From assembly GCF_015207425.1 (NCBI RefSeq), contig NZ_JADEWZ010000033.1, positions 1 through 58,458 on the forward strand: a stretch of 58,458 nucleotides of DNA, written 5' to 3'. The position numbers and the translations under genes were made by a program. Shown piece by piece: positions 10,350-18,695 of the stretch; the stretch's first letter is position 1; the number at the start of each line of letters is the position of its first letter. The notes beneath the pieces were generated by a model. That model was not told the DNA's origin. It worked only from the letters and a program-made list of their open reading frames with translations, and searched no databases. Source of the stretch: Lusitaniella coriacea LEGE 07157 (lineage in GTDB: Bacteria > Cyanobacteriota > Cyanobacteriia > Cyanobacteriales > Spirulinaceae).

Positions 10350-10714
10350 CTCATCAGAAGAATTGGTCGTTGTCTGTCAATCTGCCTCCTGAGTTTTGCT
10401 AAGGCAGAAGGGACAAACCTATGCCACCAAAGAATGGCAGAAACTTGTTCGATCTCCATCGTACATGGGTTTGAGGGACTGAGCGCCATTTTTACAGCAA
10501 GAGCCAACAGTCATCTGTGATTCGCGCGATCGCGGTTCCTTCATCGATCGCGCACTGGCTGACTTTTCCTCCAAAGGACGCGCGGAGAACGCTTTTGGAC
10601 AGTTATTGTACCTTTGCGTAAGAGAGGGAAAGTGGTGGGAGCGTTGGTGGTAAAGTCACCGTATCTGTACTAATGCAATTGAGAGTTTTTCCTTGGGATA
10701 ACTCTTGGGCTACT
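10350..10714. other. 365-base intergenic region between ccsB and the pentapeptide gene
   Basis: No recognised RNA or gene. It holds one HIP1-type palindrome (CGCGCGATCGCG near 10523) and a 47-codon minus-strand frame (10346-10489). The TGA of that frame overlaps the ccsB ATG as TGATG, but it has no Shine-Dalgarno sequence and no recognisable product, so it is not called as a gene. The remainder should hold the ccsB promoter. Confidence 0.5.
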
Positions 10715-11251
10715 TTAAGGGAAGTCTTCCCAATACCCCTCTACATTGAGAGTGGTGCCGTCAACTTGCGCTTGGGAAAGATCGGCATTTTGGGCGCGAA
10801 AACAATTTGCTCCTTGTAACTGAGCGCGTTGCAATTTTGCTTGGGTCAAATTAGCATTGCGGAGATCGGCGTTACGAAGATCGGCGTTGCGGAGATCCGC
10901 TTCAGACAAGTTAGCGCCTTGGAGATTGGCTTTGGCGAGGTTTGTGCCTTGCAATTGAGCGTGGCGCAGTTTTGCTCTGGATAGATTTGCGGTTTGGAGA
11001 TTGGCGCGGCTTAAGTTTGCTTGTTGGAGGTTGGCATTGCTCAATTGTGCTGCCTGCCCTTGGATTCCTTCTAAATTCGCATTTTCTAGATTGGCGTAGG
11101 GAAGATAGGCGTTTTGAAGGGTGCTGTTGCTCAGATCGATTCCTGAGAGTTGGGCTTCAAATAATTCTGCCTGACTCAAATCCACTTGTTTAAAATCTCG
11201 TTGACCGCGATCGTATTTTTCCAGTAACTCTTCTACCCTCAGCTTTTGCAT
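10715..11251 (-). CDS. pentapeptide-repeat protein
   Basis: 178 residues. From about residue 20 to 165 the sequence is a run of A(D/N)Lxx pentapeptides (for example SNANLQQANLSRANL, then LRNADLRNADL), which fold as a right-handed quadrilateral beta-helix. The N-terminal MQKLRVEELLEKYDRGQRDFKQVDLSQAEL is a short helical cap typical of cyanobacterial members. No signal peptide is seen, so it is probably cytosolic. Family functions are mostly unknown; some members mimic DNA and protect gyrase, but nothing here indicates that. It is divergent from the nitroreductase gene at 11478. Confidence 0.9.
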   Translation of the reverse strand: MQKLRVEELLEKYDRGQRDFKQVDLSQAELFEAQLSGIDLSNSTLQNAYLPYANLENANLEGIQGQAAQLSNANLQQANLSRANLQTANLSRAKLRHAQLQGTNLAKANLQGANLSEADLRNADLRNADLRNANLTQAKLQRAQLQGANCFRAQNADLSQAQVDGTTLNVEGYWEDFP

Positions 11252-11477
11252 AGGTAATCAATTTTCTAAATGGTTCTCAATTACGTCACTAAATTCTTGG
11301 AATTTGGGAACTTAGCTAATTCAATCGTCTCTTTAGAGATAAAAAATATTGAGTTTCTTTGAGTTTTTTTAAGATTCGTAACGATTAAAGGGCGCGATCG
11401 CGCACAGTTGGTTTGGTGCTGCCCAATTGAAAAGTTGTGCCAAGATGAAAGGATGAAGGGAAAGTCAAAAACATCTT

Positions 11478-13007
11478 ATGCCACCATCTAAAGTGTCGAT
11501 CGCGCACCACTACCACGAACGCACAAAGTATGACCCCGAAACGATTGCTTCAAAAAGCAAAGGACTCGATTGGTCCCAACAACCCTCCCCGTTCAAGGAA
11601 TACAAAATTGGCAAGGCTTTTGACCTCAAATCTTATCTAATGGAACAGGTTGACACTCCAAAGGATGGAGAATTCCAACAGTGGCAACGGCTGTCACAAT
11701 TGTTTCTGTGCAGCTATGGCTTGACTGCAAAAGTTGTTTCTGTATTTGGGGACCCCATTTATTTTCGTGCAGCACCCTCTGCGGGGGGTTTGTATCCAGC
11801 AGAAATTTATCTGATTTCGCGCGGCACGTCGATTCTCCCCCCAGGATTATATAGCTATCAACCCCAAAGTCATGCGCTGTTTCGTTTTTGGGATGATGCG
11901 GTTTGGCAGGATCTGCAAGCGGCGTGTTTCCTGTCTCCTATCCTGGAGGAAACGGAATTAGCCGTTGTCACTACGGCTGTTTTTTACCGTTCTGCATGGC
12001 GTTATGAGGATCGCGCCTATCGACGCATTTTTTTGGATACGGGTCACCTGTTGGGGAATATTGAGTTAGCAGGAGCGATGAATGGCTATCGACCGCATTT
12101 AATCGGCGGATTTCATGACGAGGCGTTGAATAAATTATTGTATCTCGACGACTCTAAAGAGGGCGCGATCGCGGTGTTACCTCTTGTTGATTTAGAGTTG
12201 AAGAAAAATCCTCCTGCAAAAGGGTTACAAATTGCTGCATTGCCTTCTGCGACGCGAACCGACTTCCCCGAACTTCCCGATGGTGGATTGTTGCGCTATT
12301 TCCATCAAGCCACGCAAATTGAGAAATGGGAACAGCTAACCTCTCCCACTCAATCAGAAGCAGAAACCTCATTAGAAGATAAGTATAATTTTCCCTTCTG
12401 TTTAAAAATCCCTATGCAAATTGCATCCATCGATCTGCATGGATTGGAAAAAACTATTCTGAAACGGCGTTCGACTCGCGCCTACACGGGGAAAAACCTC
12501 AGTTTAGAGGAATTAAAAACGCTGCTTCATTTTACCTATCAACCCCAAGATTATGAAGAGCAAGGATTCGATCGCGCGCCAGACTATTTTGACTTGAGTT
12601 TGCTGGAAACTTTCGTTGTGGTTTTGGGGGTTACGGGGTTAGAGGAAGGGTGTTATTATTACGCTCCAAAAGCCCAGGAATTACGACAAATTCGTTTTAA
12701 GAACTTTCGCCAAGAAGTCCATTATCTCTGCTTGGGACAGGATTTAGGTCGAGATGCGTCTGCTGTCGTGTTTCATACGGCTGATTTGCAACGCGCGATC
12801 GCGCGCTACGGCGATCGCGTCTATCGATACTTACACATGGATGCAGGTCATTTAGGACAGCGTTTGAACCTCGCTGCAATTCATCTGGATTTGGGAGTCA
12901 GTGGGATTGGAGGATTCTTTGACGATCGAGTCAATGAAGTTTTGGGCATTCCAATCGATGAAGCGGTGATTTACATTACAACCCTGGGTCGTCCTCGCAG
13001 TCAATAA
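11478..13007 (+). CDS. SagB/ThcOx-family dehydrogenase, tandem nitroreductase
   Basis: 509 residues made of two nitroreductase-fold halves. The N-terminal half (about 40-240) has the SagB-type FMN segment RAAPSAGGLYPAEIY and DTGHLLGNIELAG. The C-terminal half (about 320-509) begins LKRRSTRAYTGKNLSLEELK and contains YLHMDAGHLGQRLNLAA and SGIGGFFDDRVNEVLGI. The family oxidises azolines to azoles in ribosomal peptides (SagB, ThcOx). The doubled cyanobacterial form has no assigned substrate, and no YcaO or precursor peptide gene is nearby, so a peptide-modifying role is doubtful. The gene converges with the next one; their stop codons abut at 13007/13008. Confidence 0.85.
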   Translation: MPPSKVSIAHHYHERTKYDPETIASKSKGLDWSQQPSPFKEYKIGKAFDLKSYLMEQVDTPKDGEFQQWQRLSQLFLCSYGLTAKVVSVFGDPIYFRAAPSAGGLYPAEIYLISRGTSILPPGLYSYQPQSHALFRFWDDAVWQDLQAACFLSPILEETELAVVTTAVFYRSAWRYEDRAYRRIFLDTGHLLGNIELAGAMNGYRPHLIGGFHDEALNKLLYLDDSKEGAIAVLPLVDLELKKNPPAKGLQIAALPSATRTDFPELPDGGLLRYFHQATQIEKWEQLTSPTQSEAETSLEDKYNFPFCLKIPMQIASIDLHGLEKTILKRRSTRAYTGKNLSLEELKTLLHFTYQPQDYEEQGFDRAPDYFDLSLLETFVVVLGVTGLEEGCYYYAPKAQELRQIRFKNFRQEVHYLCLGQDLGRDASAVVFHTADLQRAIARYGDRVYRYLHMDAGHLGQRLNLAAIHLDLGVSGIGGFFDDRVNEVLGIPIDEAVIYITTLGRPRSQ

Positions 13008-13292
13008 CTAGAGGTGTTGGTAGCGGTAGAACGTACCCATCTGAAACAAGCCACCCGCCAGACTACTGGTAAAACCGACAGTTAACAATCCATTTGCCGG
13101 AGAACCATTGCCAAAAATATTCAGAAACTGGAGAATTGTATCCATCCCCGATTGCGCGATCGCGTCCAAACTGGGAACATAGCCTAGCACCATTAAACTC
13201 GCTGAAACACCACCCACCAAAACAACCGGGATTGCAAAACTCAGCAATACCGCCAGAGTGAGTGAAAAGAGAAAGTGAAATGCAACTCTCAT
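13008..13292 (-). CDS. small membrane protein of unknown function
   Basis: 94 residues from ATG 13292. Hydrophobic N-terminal segment (FHFLFSLTLAVLLSFAIPVVLVGGVSA split into one long or two short helices), then a loop, then a weaker hydrophobic stretch (LLTVGFTSSLAGGLFQMG). The longer frame from 13364 would add 24 residues and is less likely. Not recognised beyond being a conserved-looking cyanobacterial membrane protein. Its stop codon directly abuts the stop of the convergent nitroreductase gene. Confidence 0.55.
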   Translation of the reverse strand: MRVAFHFLFSLTLAVLLSFAIPVVLVGGVSASLMVLGYVPSLDAIAQSGMDTILQFLNIFGNGSPANGLLTVGFTSSLAGGLFQMGTFYRYQHL

Positions 13293-13484
13293 AATCAAGC
13301 TAGTCCTAAGAGGGTTTAGCAAAAGGAGGGCAAAATTCTGACCCACTCTCACTGTTCCCCACATTAGATTCGATCTTCCCAGTTGTGGGGAAAACGTCTT
13401 AAATCTTCAATTTTGATTAAAAATCTTGGTGAATATAAGTAAAGCATTTTAAGAAACGCTCTAAAACCCCAGTATGAGAGCATT

Positions 13485-13826
13485 ATGCCCGAAACAAAGA
13501 AAAATCTTCTATTTATTTGCAGCCAAAATCGATTGCGAAGTCCGACAGCAGAAGCCGTCTTCTCGGAATACGAAGGTTTAGAAGTAAATTCAGCCGGATT
13601 AGACCGGGATGCTGAAATGTGGTTAGAAAGCGAAGACATTCAGCGAGCAGATATCATTTTTGTCATGGAACAATCACATCGCAGAAAACTCGCTCAAAAG
13701 TTTCAACCTTGGCTGAAAAACAAACGAGTCATTTGTTTGGATATTCCAGATGAATATGAATACATGGACACAACATTGATAGCATTACTCAAGAAAAAAG
13801 TATTGCCTTTGCTGGGAACATTTTGA
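13485..13826 (+). CDS. low-molecular-weight protein-tyrosine-phosphatase-like protein
   Basis: 113 residues. The N-terminus NLLFICSQNRLRSPTAEAVF carries the LMW-PTP P-loop C(x)5R (Cys12 to Arg18) followed by SPTAE, and NSAGLDRDAE is the matching second strand. An aspartate that could act as general acid lies in DIPDEYEYMD near residue 88. Classical family members have about 150 residues; this is a shortened form seen in cyanobacteria. It probably removes phosphate from protein tyrosine, but the substrate is unknown. It is divergent from the small membrane protein gene. Confidence 0.75.
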   Translation: MPETKKNLLFICSQNRLRSPTAEAVFSEYEGLEVNSAGLDRDAEMWLESEDIQRADIIFVMEQSHRRKLAQKFQPWLKNKRVICLDIPDEYEYMDTTLIALLKKKVLPLLGTF

Positions 13827-13850
13827 TGCCAAATATGGGGAAGGATATCG

Positions 13851-13975
13851 TAAGCTGTTATGCATTTAAATTGTGAATGAGACTGACACGGTGACGGGGG
13901 GACACAGTGACGGGGTGAGGGATTGAAAGCTTTAATACAGAGCGCCAATACCCAATTTAGATGTGTTTTAGCTTA
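13851..13975 (+). repeat. TAAGCT-terminated dispersed element, copy 1
   Basis: 125 bases from TAAGCTGTTATGCATTTAAA to ATGTGTTTTAGCTTA, with short terminal inverted repeats TAAGCT/AGCTTA. The reverse complement of 25543-25644 is nearly the same sequence. This copy has about 23 extra bases, explained by a local duplication of GACACGGTGACGGGGG as GACACAGTGACGGGGTG. It lies between two non-coding-strand neighbours and contains no gene. The remaining gap to 14098 shows nothing recognisable. Confidence 0.8.
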
Positions 13976-14098
13976 CCGCTCTTTCATCACTCTCGGAAAA
14001 TTTGACGAATTTGCGTCGATACAGCCAACGAGAAAACGTCATTTGACCCCAGTCTGACGGAAGAGCGTTACTACGCATATACATCAAGATTTTCAGGA

Positions 14099-14623
14099 TT
14101 AGCGAGAACGAAACTCGACAAATTTTTCGCGAATTGTTACATCATAGCTGCCATAAAAATCCTGTCCGAGCAGTCCGAGTTCTAAAGCGGGGGAGACAGC
14201 AACAAGAATATCGCCTATGGCGATGCTTCCCGCTTCCATCGACTCTACGAGTCCGAGGGGAAAAGCAACACCAGTTTCGCTAGCAGTATCGGCAACAGGT
14301 TGCAGACTGAGTGCCTCTGCCATTGCAGGTGTAATCACTGTATGACTTGCTCCGGTGTCCAGAAGCATCTCAAAGGTTTGTTTGCCATTAAAAACGACAT
14401 CGATGACTGGAGTTCCGCTTTCTCTGCGTTTAATAGGAATTTTAAAATTTTGCGCCGCAGAATTACCACCACTAGAAGGTTGACCGCAAATACGACCGAG
14501 ATCGATTCGTTGACCATCCGCTCCAATCATATAGCATCCTTCTTGGGATTGAGTGCGAGCAATTGAGGGAATTAAACTCAGTCCTAAACTCAACAAAAGT
14601 GCCTGAATCAGCGTTTTTTTCAT
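14099..14623 (-). CDS. retropepsin-like aspartic protease with signal peptide
   Basis: 174 residues. The N-terminal KTLIQALLLSLGLSLIPSIARTQS is a signal peptide, so the protein is exported. The core has the single-copy aspartic protease motif MLLDTGASHTVIT (about residues 102-114) and the partner strand LGLLGQDFYGSYDVTI near the C-terminus. Clan AA bacterial retropepsins act as homodimers, one Asp-Thr-Gly per chain. The substrate is unknown. The gene stands alone 165 bases past the end of the efflux operon on the same strand. Confidence 0.85.
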   Translation of the reverse strand: MKKTLIQALLLSLGLSLIPSIARTQSQEGCYMIGADGQRIDLGRICGQPSSGGNSAAQNFKIPIKRRESGTPVIDVVFNGKQTFEMLLDTGASHTVITPAMAEALSLQPVADTASETGVAFPLGLVESMEAGSIAIGDILVAVSPALELGLLGQDFYGSYDVTIREKFVEFRSR

Positions 14624-14788
14624 GATAGTAGGTAGAACCCAAAGTTCTCACTTCAATGGTAGCTGTTTGGTCAGCATTCGTTTAATCTCTGTTCAGTCGG
14701 CTTTGAGAGATGGAAGAGTGTGGAGTGTAAGAAAACCGAATTCAAATGTGTTTTAATATACCTCATTAAAGCGAGAATCACCATAACT

Positions 14789-16717
14789 TTATTCGCGATC
14801 GATCTCAACACCCCAAGTATTCAAAGTATTACCAATTGTTTTGTCGAGAAGAGTCTGCGCATTGAAATAGTCAATAATAGCATTAAGTTCGATATTACGA
14901 GCATTAACAAGATCGTTTTGAACTTCAACAATATCAAAAATATTAGAGCGATTTAGAGCTTGTTTTTGTTGTTCGATTTCTAGGTTTCGTTCGGCAAGTT
15001 CTCTAGCATTTCGTGCGAGTTCGACTTGCCTTAAGCTTAATTCTACGTCTCGGATTCGATTTGCAAGTTCGAGGTTTAAACTTTCTTCTGAACCCGCTAA
15101 ATTATTTTCAGCTTGAAGGAGATTAATTCGACTGCGTTCAAAATCTCGTTCGATCGCGCGATCGTTCAATTCTCGGCTCAAAACCAGTCCAGCACGAACA
15201 TCCATCCTATTATCAACGGTTTCCCCAATATTAGCCTCGAGGTCTAAACCCCACAAACGAGCATTTTCAGCTTGCAGCAAAGAGAGTTGAGATCGTTCGA
15301 CTTCAAGGCGATTTTGCAAGTATTCAGCGCGATTGGCAAACATGAATTGCTGAAGTTCTTCTGGATTTAATTCTATTTCATCAATTTCAAGCTCTTTAAT
15401 CGCAGAAATCCTGAGATTTTCGTCAATATCCAGCAAATCAATCAGATTCGATCGCGCTTGTTCCAAATTGTTCTTCGCCTCAACCAATCGTACTTCAATA
15501 TCGGCAACTAAAGCTTGACTCTGTACGATTTCAACCCCTGCAACTCGTCCCGCTTCAATTAAAGCACTGGTAATTTCAAGTTGTTGTTTGGCATTTACTA
15601 AGGCGTTTTCTTCAATTAAAATTCTTTCCTGCGCTTGAATGAGAGTTCTGTAAGCAAAAATGACATCTGTTATTCGATCGATCAGGGTTTTTCGCAATTC
15701 TAATTGATTGATTACTTCAGTCAGTCTTGCTTTTTCGAGATCGGCAGTATTAACCGCAACCCCAGCATTTCTGAGTAAAGGTTGTTTAATATTGAAGTTG
15801 ACTTGTTGCCTAAGCGTGCTGGTATTGGATAGGGGAGCAAGTCGAGAATTAAAAGAGCGTAAATTTGTCCCCCAATCGATTTTCGCTTCTGCACCTGTTG
15901 GAATTTTGATTGAAATGCTAGCGCCTAAATCCAAGAAACGGTTTCGGGTATCGATTCCGTCAATTCCATCTCCTAAAACTCGCGCTTCGAGGCGTGGCGT
16001 TATTTTTGGAGTGAAGGTGCTTTCTGCTACTTCTAAATCTGCACGTTGAACAATGCGTTCGAGGTAAGCGTTTTTGATGTCGCGATTGTTGGCAAGGGCG
16101 AGGGTTACAGCGTCTAATAGGGTTATGGGGAACGCGTTTTGTTGCTCGAAGATGCGGAGGTTAGATTCTGGGTGTGGTTGCAGGTTGGGACGCTGCGGGA
16201 TGGGTTGGCGAGATTGCGGAGAACCCGATTGCGGTGGTTTTATGGCGCGTGTGCGACGGAAAGCAGAGCTTGTTTTTTTGGGTTCTTGTTGCAGTAAATT
16301 TAAGAGTCGTTCGTATTCTTTTCTCGCAGTCGCAGTGAAGGATTTTTTGGGTTGCAGAGGAATGAGAGGATCGCTTGCGGATTGAGTGTTTTCTTTTGGT
16401 TTTGGGAGCGGAGAAAGTTTGGGGAGTTTGGGAAACGCGCGATCGAAATCCTTAAAGGAAAAAGAAGTCGTTTTGCTATTAGAAACAGTGGGATTGGGAG
16501 AATTTTCTAGTGCGTTTGTGTGCGGAACTGTGGATTTTTGTTCCGGTTGCGATCGCAATGCGGCATTCACAAAAAAGGAAGTAGAAATTGTTGCGATAAA
16601 AACGAGTCCAACACGAACAGCTTGGGAGGAAATAGGAAATAATTGACGGGGTGAGAGTGATGTCAAATTGTTGTCGCGATCGCGTATAAGACGTTGCAGG
16701 TTAAATCGATCGTTCAT
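14789..16717 (-). CDS. TolC-family outer membrane efflux protein
   Basis: 642 residues. A long N-terminal segment includes a hydrophobic export signal (VRVGLVFIATISTSFFVNAAL) and a low-complexity Pro/Lys/Ser region up to about residue 190. The outer membrane efflux fold follows as two coiled-coil halves: AVTLALANNRDIKNAYLERIVQ..., LEQARSNLIDLL, and INLLQAENNLAGSEESLNLELANRIRDVELS. It should form the trimeric duct through which the HlyD/permease complex exports its substrate. It is the last gene of the operon, 15 bases after the permease gene. Confidence 0.9.
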   Translation of the reverse strand: MNDRFNLQRLIRDRDNNLTSLSPRQLFPISSQAVRVGLVFIATISTSFFVNAALRSQPEQKSTVPHTNALENSPNPTVSNSKTTSFSFKDFDRAFPKLPKLSPLPKPKENTQSASDPLIPLQPKKSFTATARKEYERLLNLLQQEPKKTSSAFRRTRAIKPPQSGSPQSRQPIPQRPNLQPHPESNLRIFEQQNAFPITLLDAVTLALANNRDIKNAYLERIVQRADLEVAESTFTPKITPRLEARVLGDGIDGIDTRNRFLDLGASISIKIPTGAEAKIDWGTNLRSFNSRLAPLSNTSTLRQQVNFNIKQPLLRNAGVAVNTADLEKARLTEVINQLELRKTLIDRITDVIFAYRTLIQAQERILIEENALVNAKQQLEITSALIEAGRVAGVEIVQSQALVADIEVRLVEAKNNLEQARSNLIDLLDIDENLRISAIKELEIDEIELNPEELQQFMFANRAEYLQNRLEVERSQLSLLQAENARLWGLDLEANIGETVDNRMDVRAGLVLSRELNDRAIERDFERSRINLLQAENNLAGSEESLNLELANRIRDVELSLRQVELARNARELAERNLEIEQQKQALNRSNIFDIVEVQNDLVNARNIELNAIIDYFNAQTLLDKTIGNTLNTWGVEIDRE

Positions 16718-16732
16718 GGGTTTCCTTGCAAT

Positions 16733-17908
16733 TTAGTCGCTCCGAAGTGCTTTGACGGGTTCCAATTGACTCGCTCGCATTGCGGGAAGAAAGCTCGAAC
16801 CTACGCCAACGAGAAGCGCCGCACCGAGGGATAATCCCGCCGCACTCCCCTCAAAGTTATAGGGCAATTCAAACCGATTAGCAACGACGCGACTCAATCC
16901 ATCGACAACCGCGATCGCGCTAATTCCTCCAATTAAACTCATTAATACGGCTTCGAGGATAATTTGCAAGAGAATATCCTGTTTTGTTGCGCCAATGGCT
17001 CGCCGCAGTCCGATTTCTTTGGTTCGTTCCATCACCGAAGCAACGGTGATATTGGCAATTCCAACGCCTGCTACCAAAAGCGCGATCGCGCCGACTCCCA
17101 ATAACCCCCGCGAAGCAATGGTCAGGGTTTCTCGTTGTTCTAAAATATCCTCAACATTTTGCCACGTCCATACCTCTGCGTTGGGAAAACGCTGTTTCAA
17201 AAGCTGTTTGACTTCCTCTTCTAGGCGAATCATCTCTTCGAGGCGTTGGGGACGAATCTGAATGCCGTTCAGTCCGCGCTGACCGCTCATCGCCTGGTAA
17301 AAAGATATAGGGATTAGCATCATTCCTCTAGGCTCTTCTCCAAAAAACTCGGATTTTGTTTCCATCACGCCAACCACAGTATAGGGTTTGCCCTGAAAAT
17401 AAACGCGGCGCGCGATCGCGTCCTCTGCCAATCCAAGCTGTGCGGCGAGAAAGCGATCGATAATGGCAACGGGTTTATATCGCTCGAAATCTGCTGGACT
17501 AAACATCCTTCCGTCTAACAGAGTGCGTCCTGAGATGAGGAAATAGTTTTGGGAGACAGGAAAAACGAGACTTTCTTGCTCTGCATCTTGAAAGATGACC
17601 TTACCAAATAGCCAATCGCCTAAACTACCGATCGCCTGTATGCCAGCAATTTGTTGTTTGAGTAAGGCGATCTCTTTTTCGCTTAAATATTTGCCTTCTC
17701 TCGACCACATACTAACCTTAATTTGAGGCGCTTCCCGTTCTGCGAGTTGCCGTTCGATAACTGCGGTGCTAATGTTGGCGACTTGTAGGGTGGCGTTCAC
17801 CGCAGCAACCCCCATAAAGACCCCAAAGGTGGTTAATGCCGAACGCAGGGGATTCCCGCGTAGGGAGTCGGTGGTGAGGTGGAGGAGATCGAGGGGGGAA
17901 AGCGGCAT
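16733..17908 (-). CDS. MacB/FtsX-type ABC transporter permease
   Basis: 391 residues with the MacB topology: an N-terminal helix (LRSALTTFGVFMGVAAVNATL), a large periplasmic MacB_PCD domain (about 45-265), then three helices (GLLGVGAIALLVAGVGIANI, LLQIILEAVLMSLIGGISAI, GLSLGAALLVGVGSSFLPAM). The typical ERTKEIGLRRAIGATKQDIL coupling segment is present. Such permeases work with a cytoplasmic ATPase subunit; none is encoded here or fused. The gene lies between the TolC gene and a REP-flanked transposase that separates it from the HlyD gene. Confidence 0.9.
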   Translation of the reverse strand: MPLSPLDLLHLTTDSLRGNPLRSALTTFGVFMGVAAVNATLQVANISTAVIERQLAEREAPQIKVSMWSREGKYLSEKEIALLKQQIAGIQAIGSLGDWLFGKVIFQDAEQESLVFPVSQNYFLISGRTLLDGRMFSPADFERYKPVAIIDRFLAAQLGLAEDAIARRVYFQGKPYTVVGVMETKSEFFGEEPRGMMLIPISFYQAMSGQRGLNGIQIRPQRLEEMIRLEEEVKQLLKQRFPNAEVWTWQNVEDILEQRETLTIASRGLLGVGAIALLVAGVGIANITVASVMERTKEIGLRRAIGATKQDILLQIILEAVLMSLIGGISAIAVVDGLSRVVANRFELPYNFEGSAAGLSLGAALLVGVGSSFLPAMRASQLEPVKALRSD

Positions 17909-17954
17909 TTTTCAGTTATCAGAGAAAAGGTATAGTAAGCTAAATTGCTTCAGT

Positions 17955-18024
17955 CCAGTAGGGTGCGTTAGCAGGCGAAAAAGCTATCAAAGACGGTTTA
18001 ACTTAACATCCTGCGTAACGCACC
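17955..18024. repeat. REP hairpin left of the transposase
   Basis: GGTGCGTTAGCAGG (17962-17975) pairs with CCTGCGTAACGCACC (18010-18024), one bulged base. Its outer 16 bases CCAGTAGGGTGCGTTA (17955-17970) are a perfect inverted repeat of 18643-18658 on the other side of the transposase. GGTGCGTTA-type REPs are the normal partners of RAYT transposases. Confidence 0.85.
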
Positions 18025-18031
18025 AAACCCA

Positions 18032-18581
18032 TTAATCACATCCCAAATCCTCCACAACCATTTCACCATTTCCACCCCAACCTGGCGGATAAACACCCTC
18101 CCGAATAAACCGATGAACCGTCGAAAACGCCCAATCCTGTGGTGAATTGCACAACCCATGATGCACCGGATTGTAATGAATATAATCACAATGCCGATTA
18201 AAATCTTGTTCATCCCGAATCAGATGTTCCCAAAACCGTCGCTGCCAAAGATTCTGCTCCTTGCGTTGACGACGAGAATGGGAAATTTCTCGTTTGATGT
18301 CAATGCGTTTGCCGTGATGTTTGGTGACATGGGTTTTAATGAGTCTGAGACGCACCGACAAATCGCGATCGTTGGGGGGGCAATGTGAATAAGCAATGAA
18401 AATGCTCAGGCAACAACACAAAAGCATCGATCAAAAATGGATGTTTTGATTTGATTTTTAAGATGGCTTCTCGAAGTGCTTGCCGACCAATGTCTTTGCA
18501 GAGCCATTTGTCTCTTTGATGAGTAACTTGGGTGATAAAATATGTACCCCCGGAGGTTTGAGGTCGGCGATAGTTGGGCAT
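18032..18581 (-). pseudogene. REP-associated tyrosine transposase (RAYT), frameshifted in a C7 run
   Basis: IS200-like Y1 transposase of the RAYT group, read in two frames. The first frame (18581 down to about 18380) encodes MPNYRRPQTSGGTYFITQVT to LPEHFHCLFTLPP, with the HUH metal site HFH. The second (about 18380 down to 18032) continues with NDRDLSVRLRLIKTHVTKHHG and holds the catalytic tyrosine region in CDYIHYNPVHHGL. The two join exactly if the seven-C run on the coding strand (18374-18380) had six. It is therefore a recent pseudogene, a programmed slippage site or a sequence error. REP hairpins flank it on both sides. It is inserted between the adaptor and permease genes of the efflux operon, in the same orientation. 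Confidence 0.85.
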
Positions 18582-18588
18582 TGATGTT

Positions 18589-18658
18589 GGTGCGTTACGG
18601 CGGATTTAAAATGGTTCTCTTTTATTCAAGATTGTAGCCGCCTAACGCACCCTACTGG
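18589..18658. repeat. REP hairpin right of the transposase
   Basis: GGTGCGTTACGGCGG (18589-18603) pairs with CCGCCTAACGCACC (18638-18651). The terminal TAACGCACCCTACTGG (18643-18658) is the inverted partner of 17955-17970. The hairpin begins 7 bases upstream of the transposase start codon. Confidence 0.85.
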
Positions 18659-18695
18659 CTCCTGGCTATAGCTATATCAGTCTTTACCCCATCTC

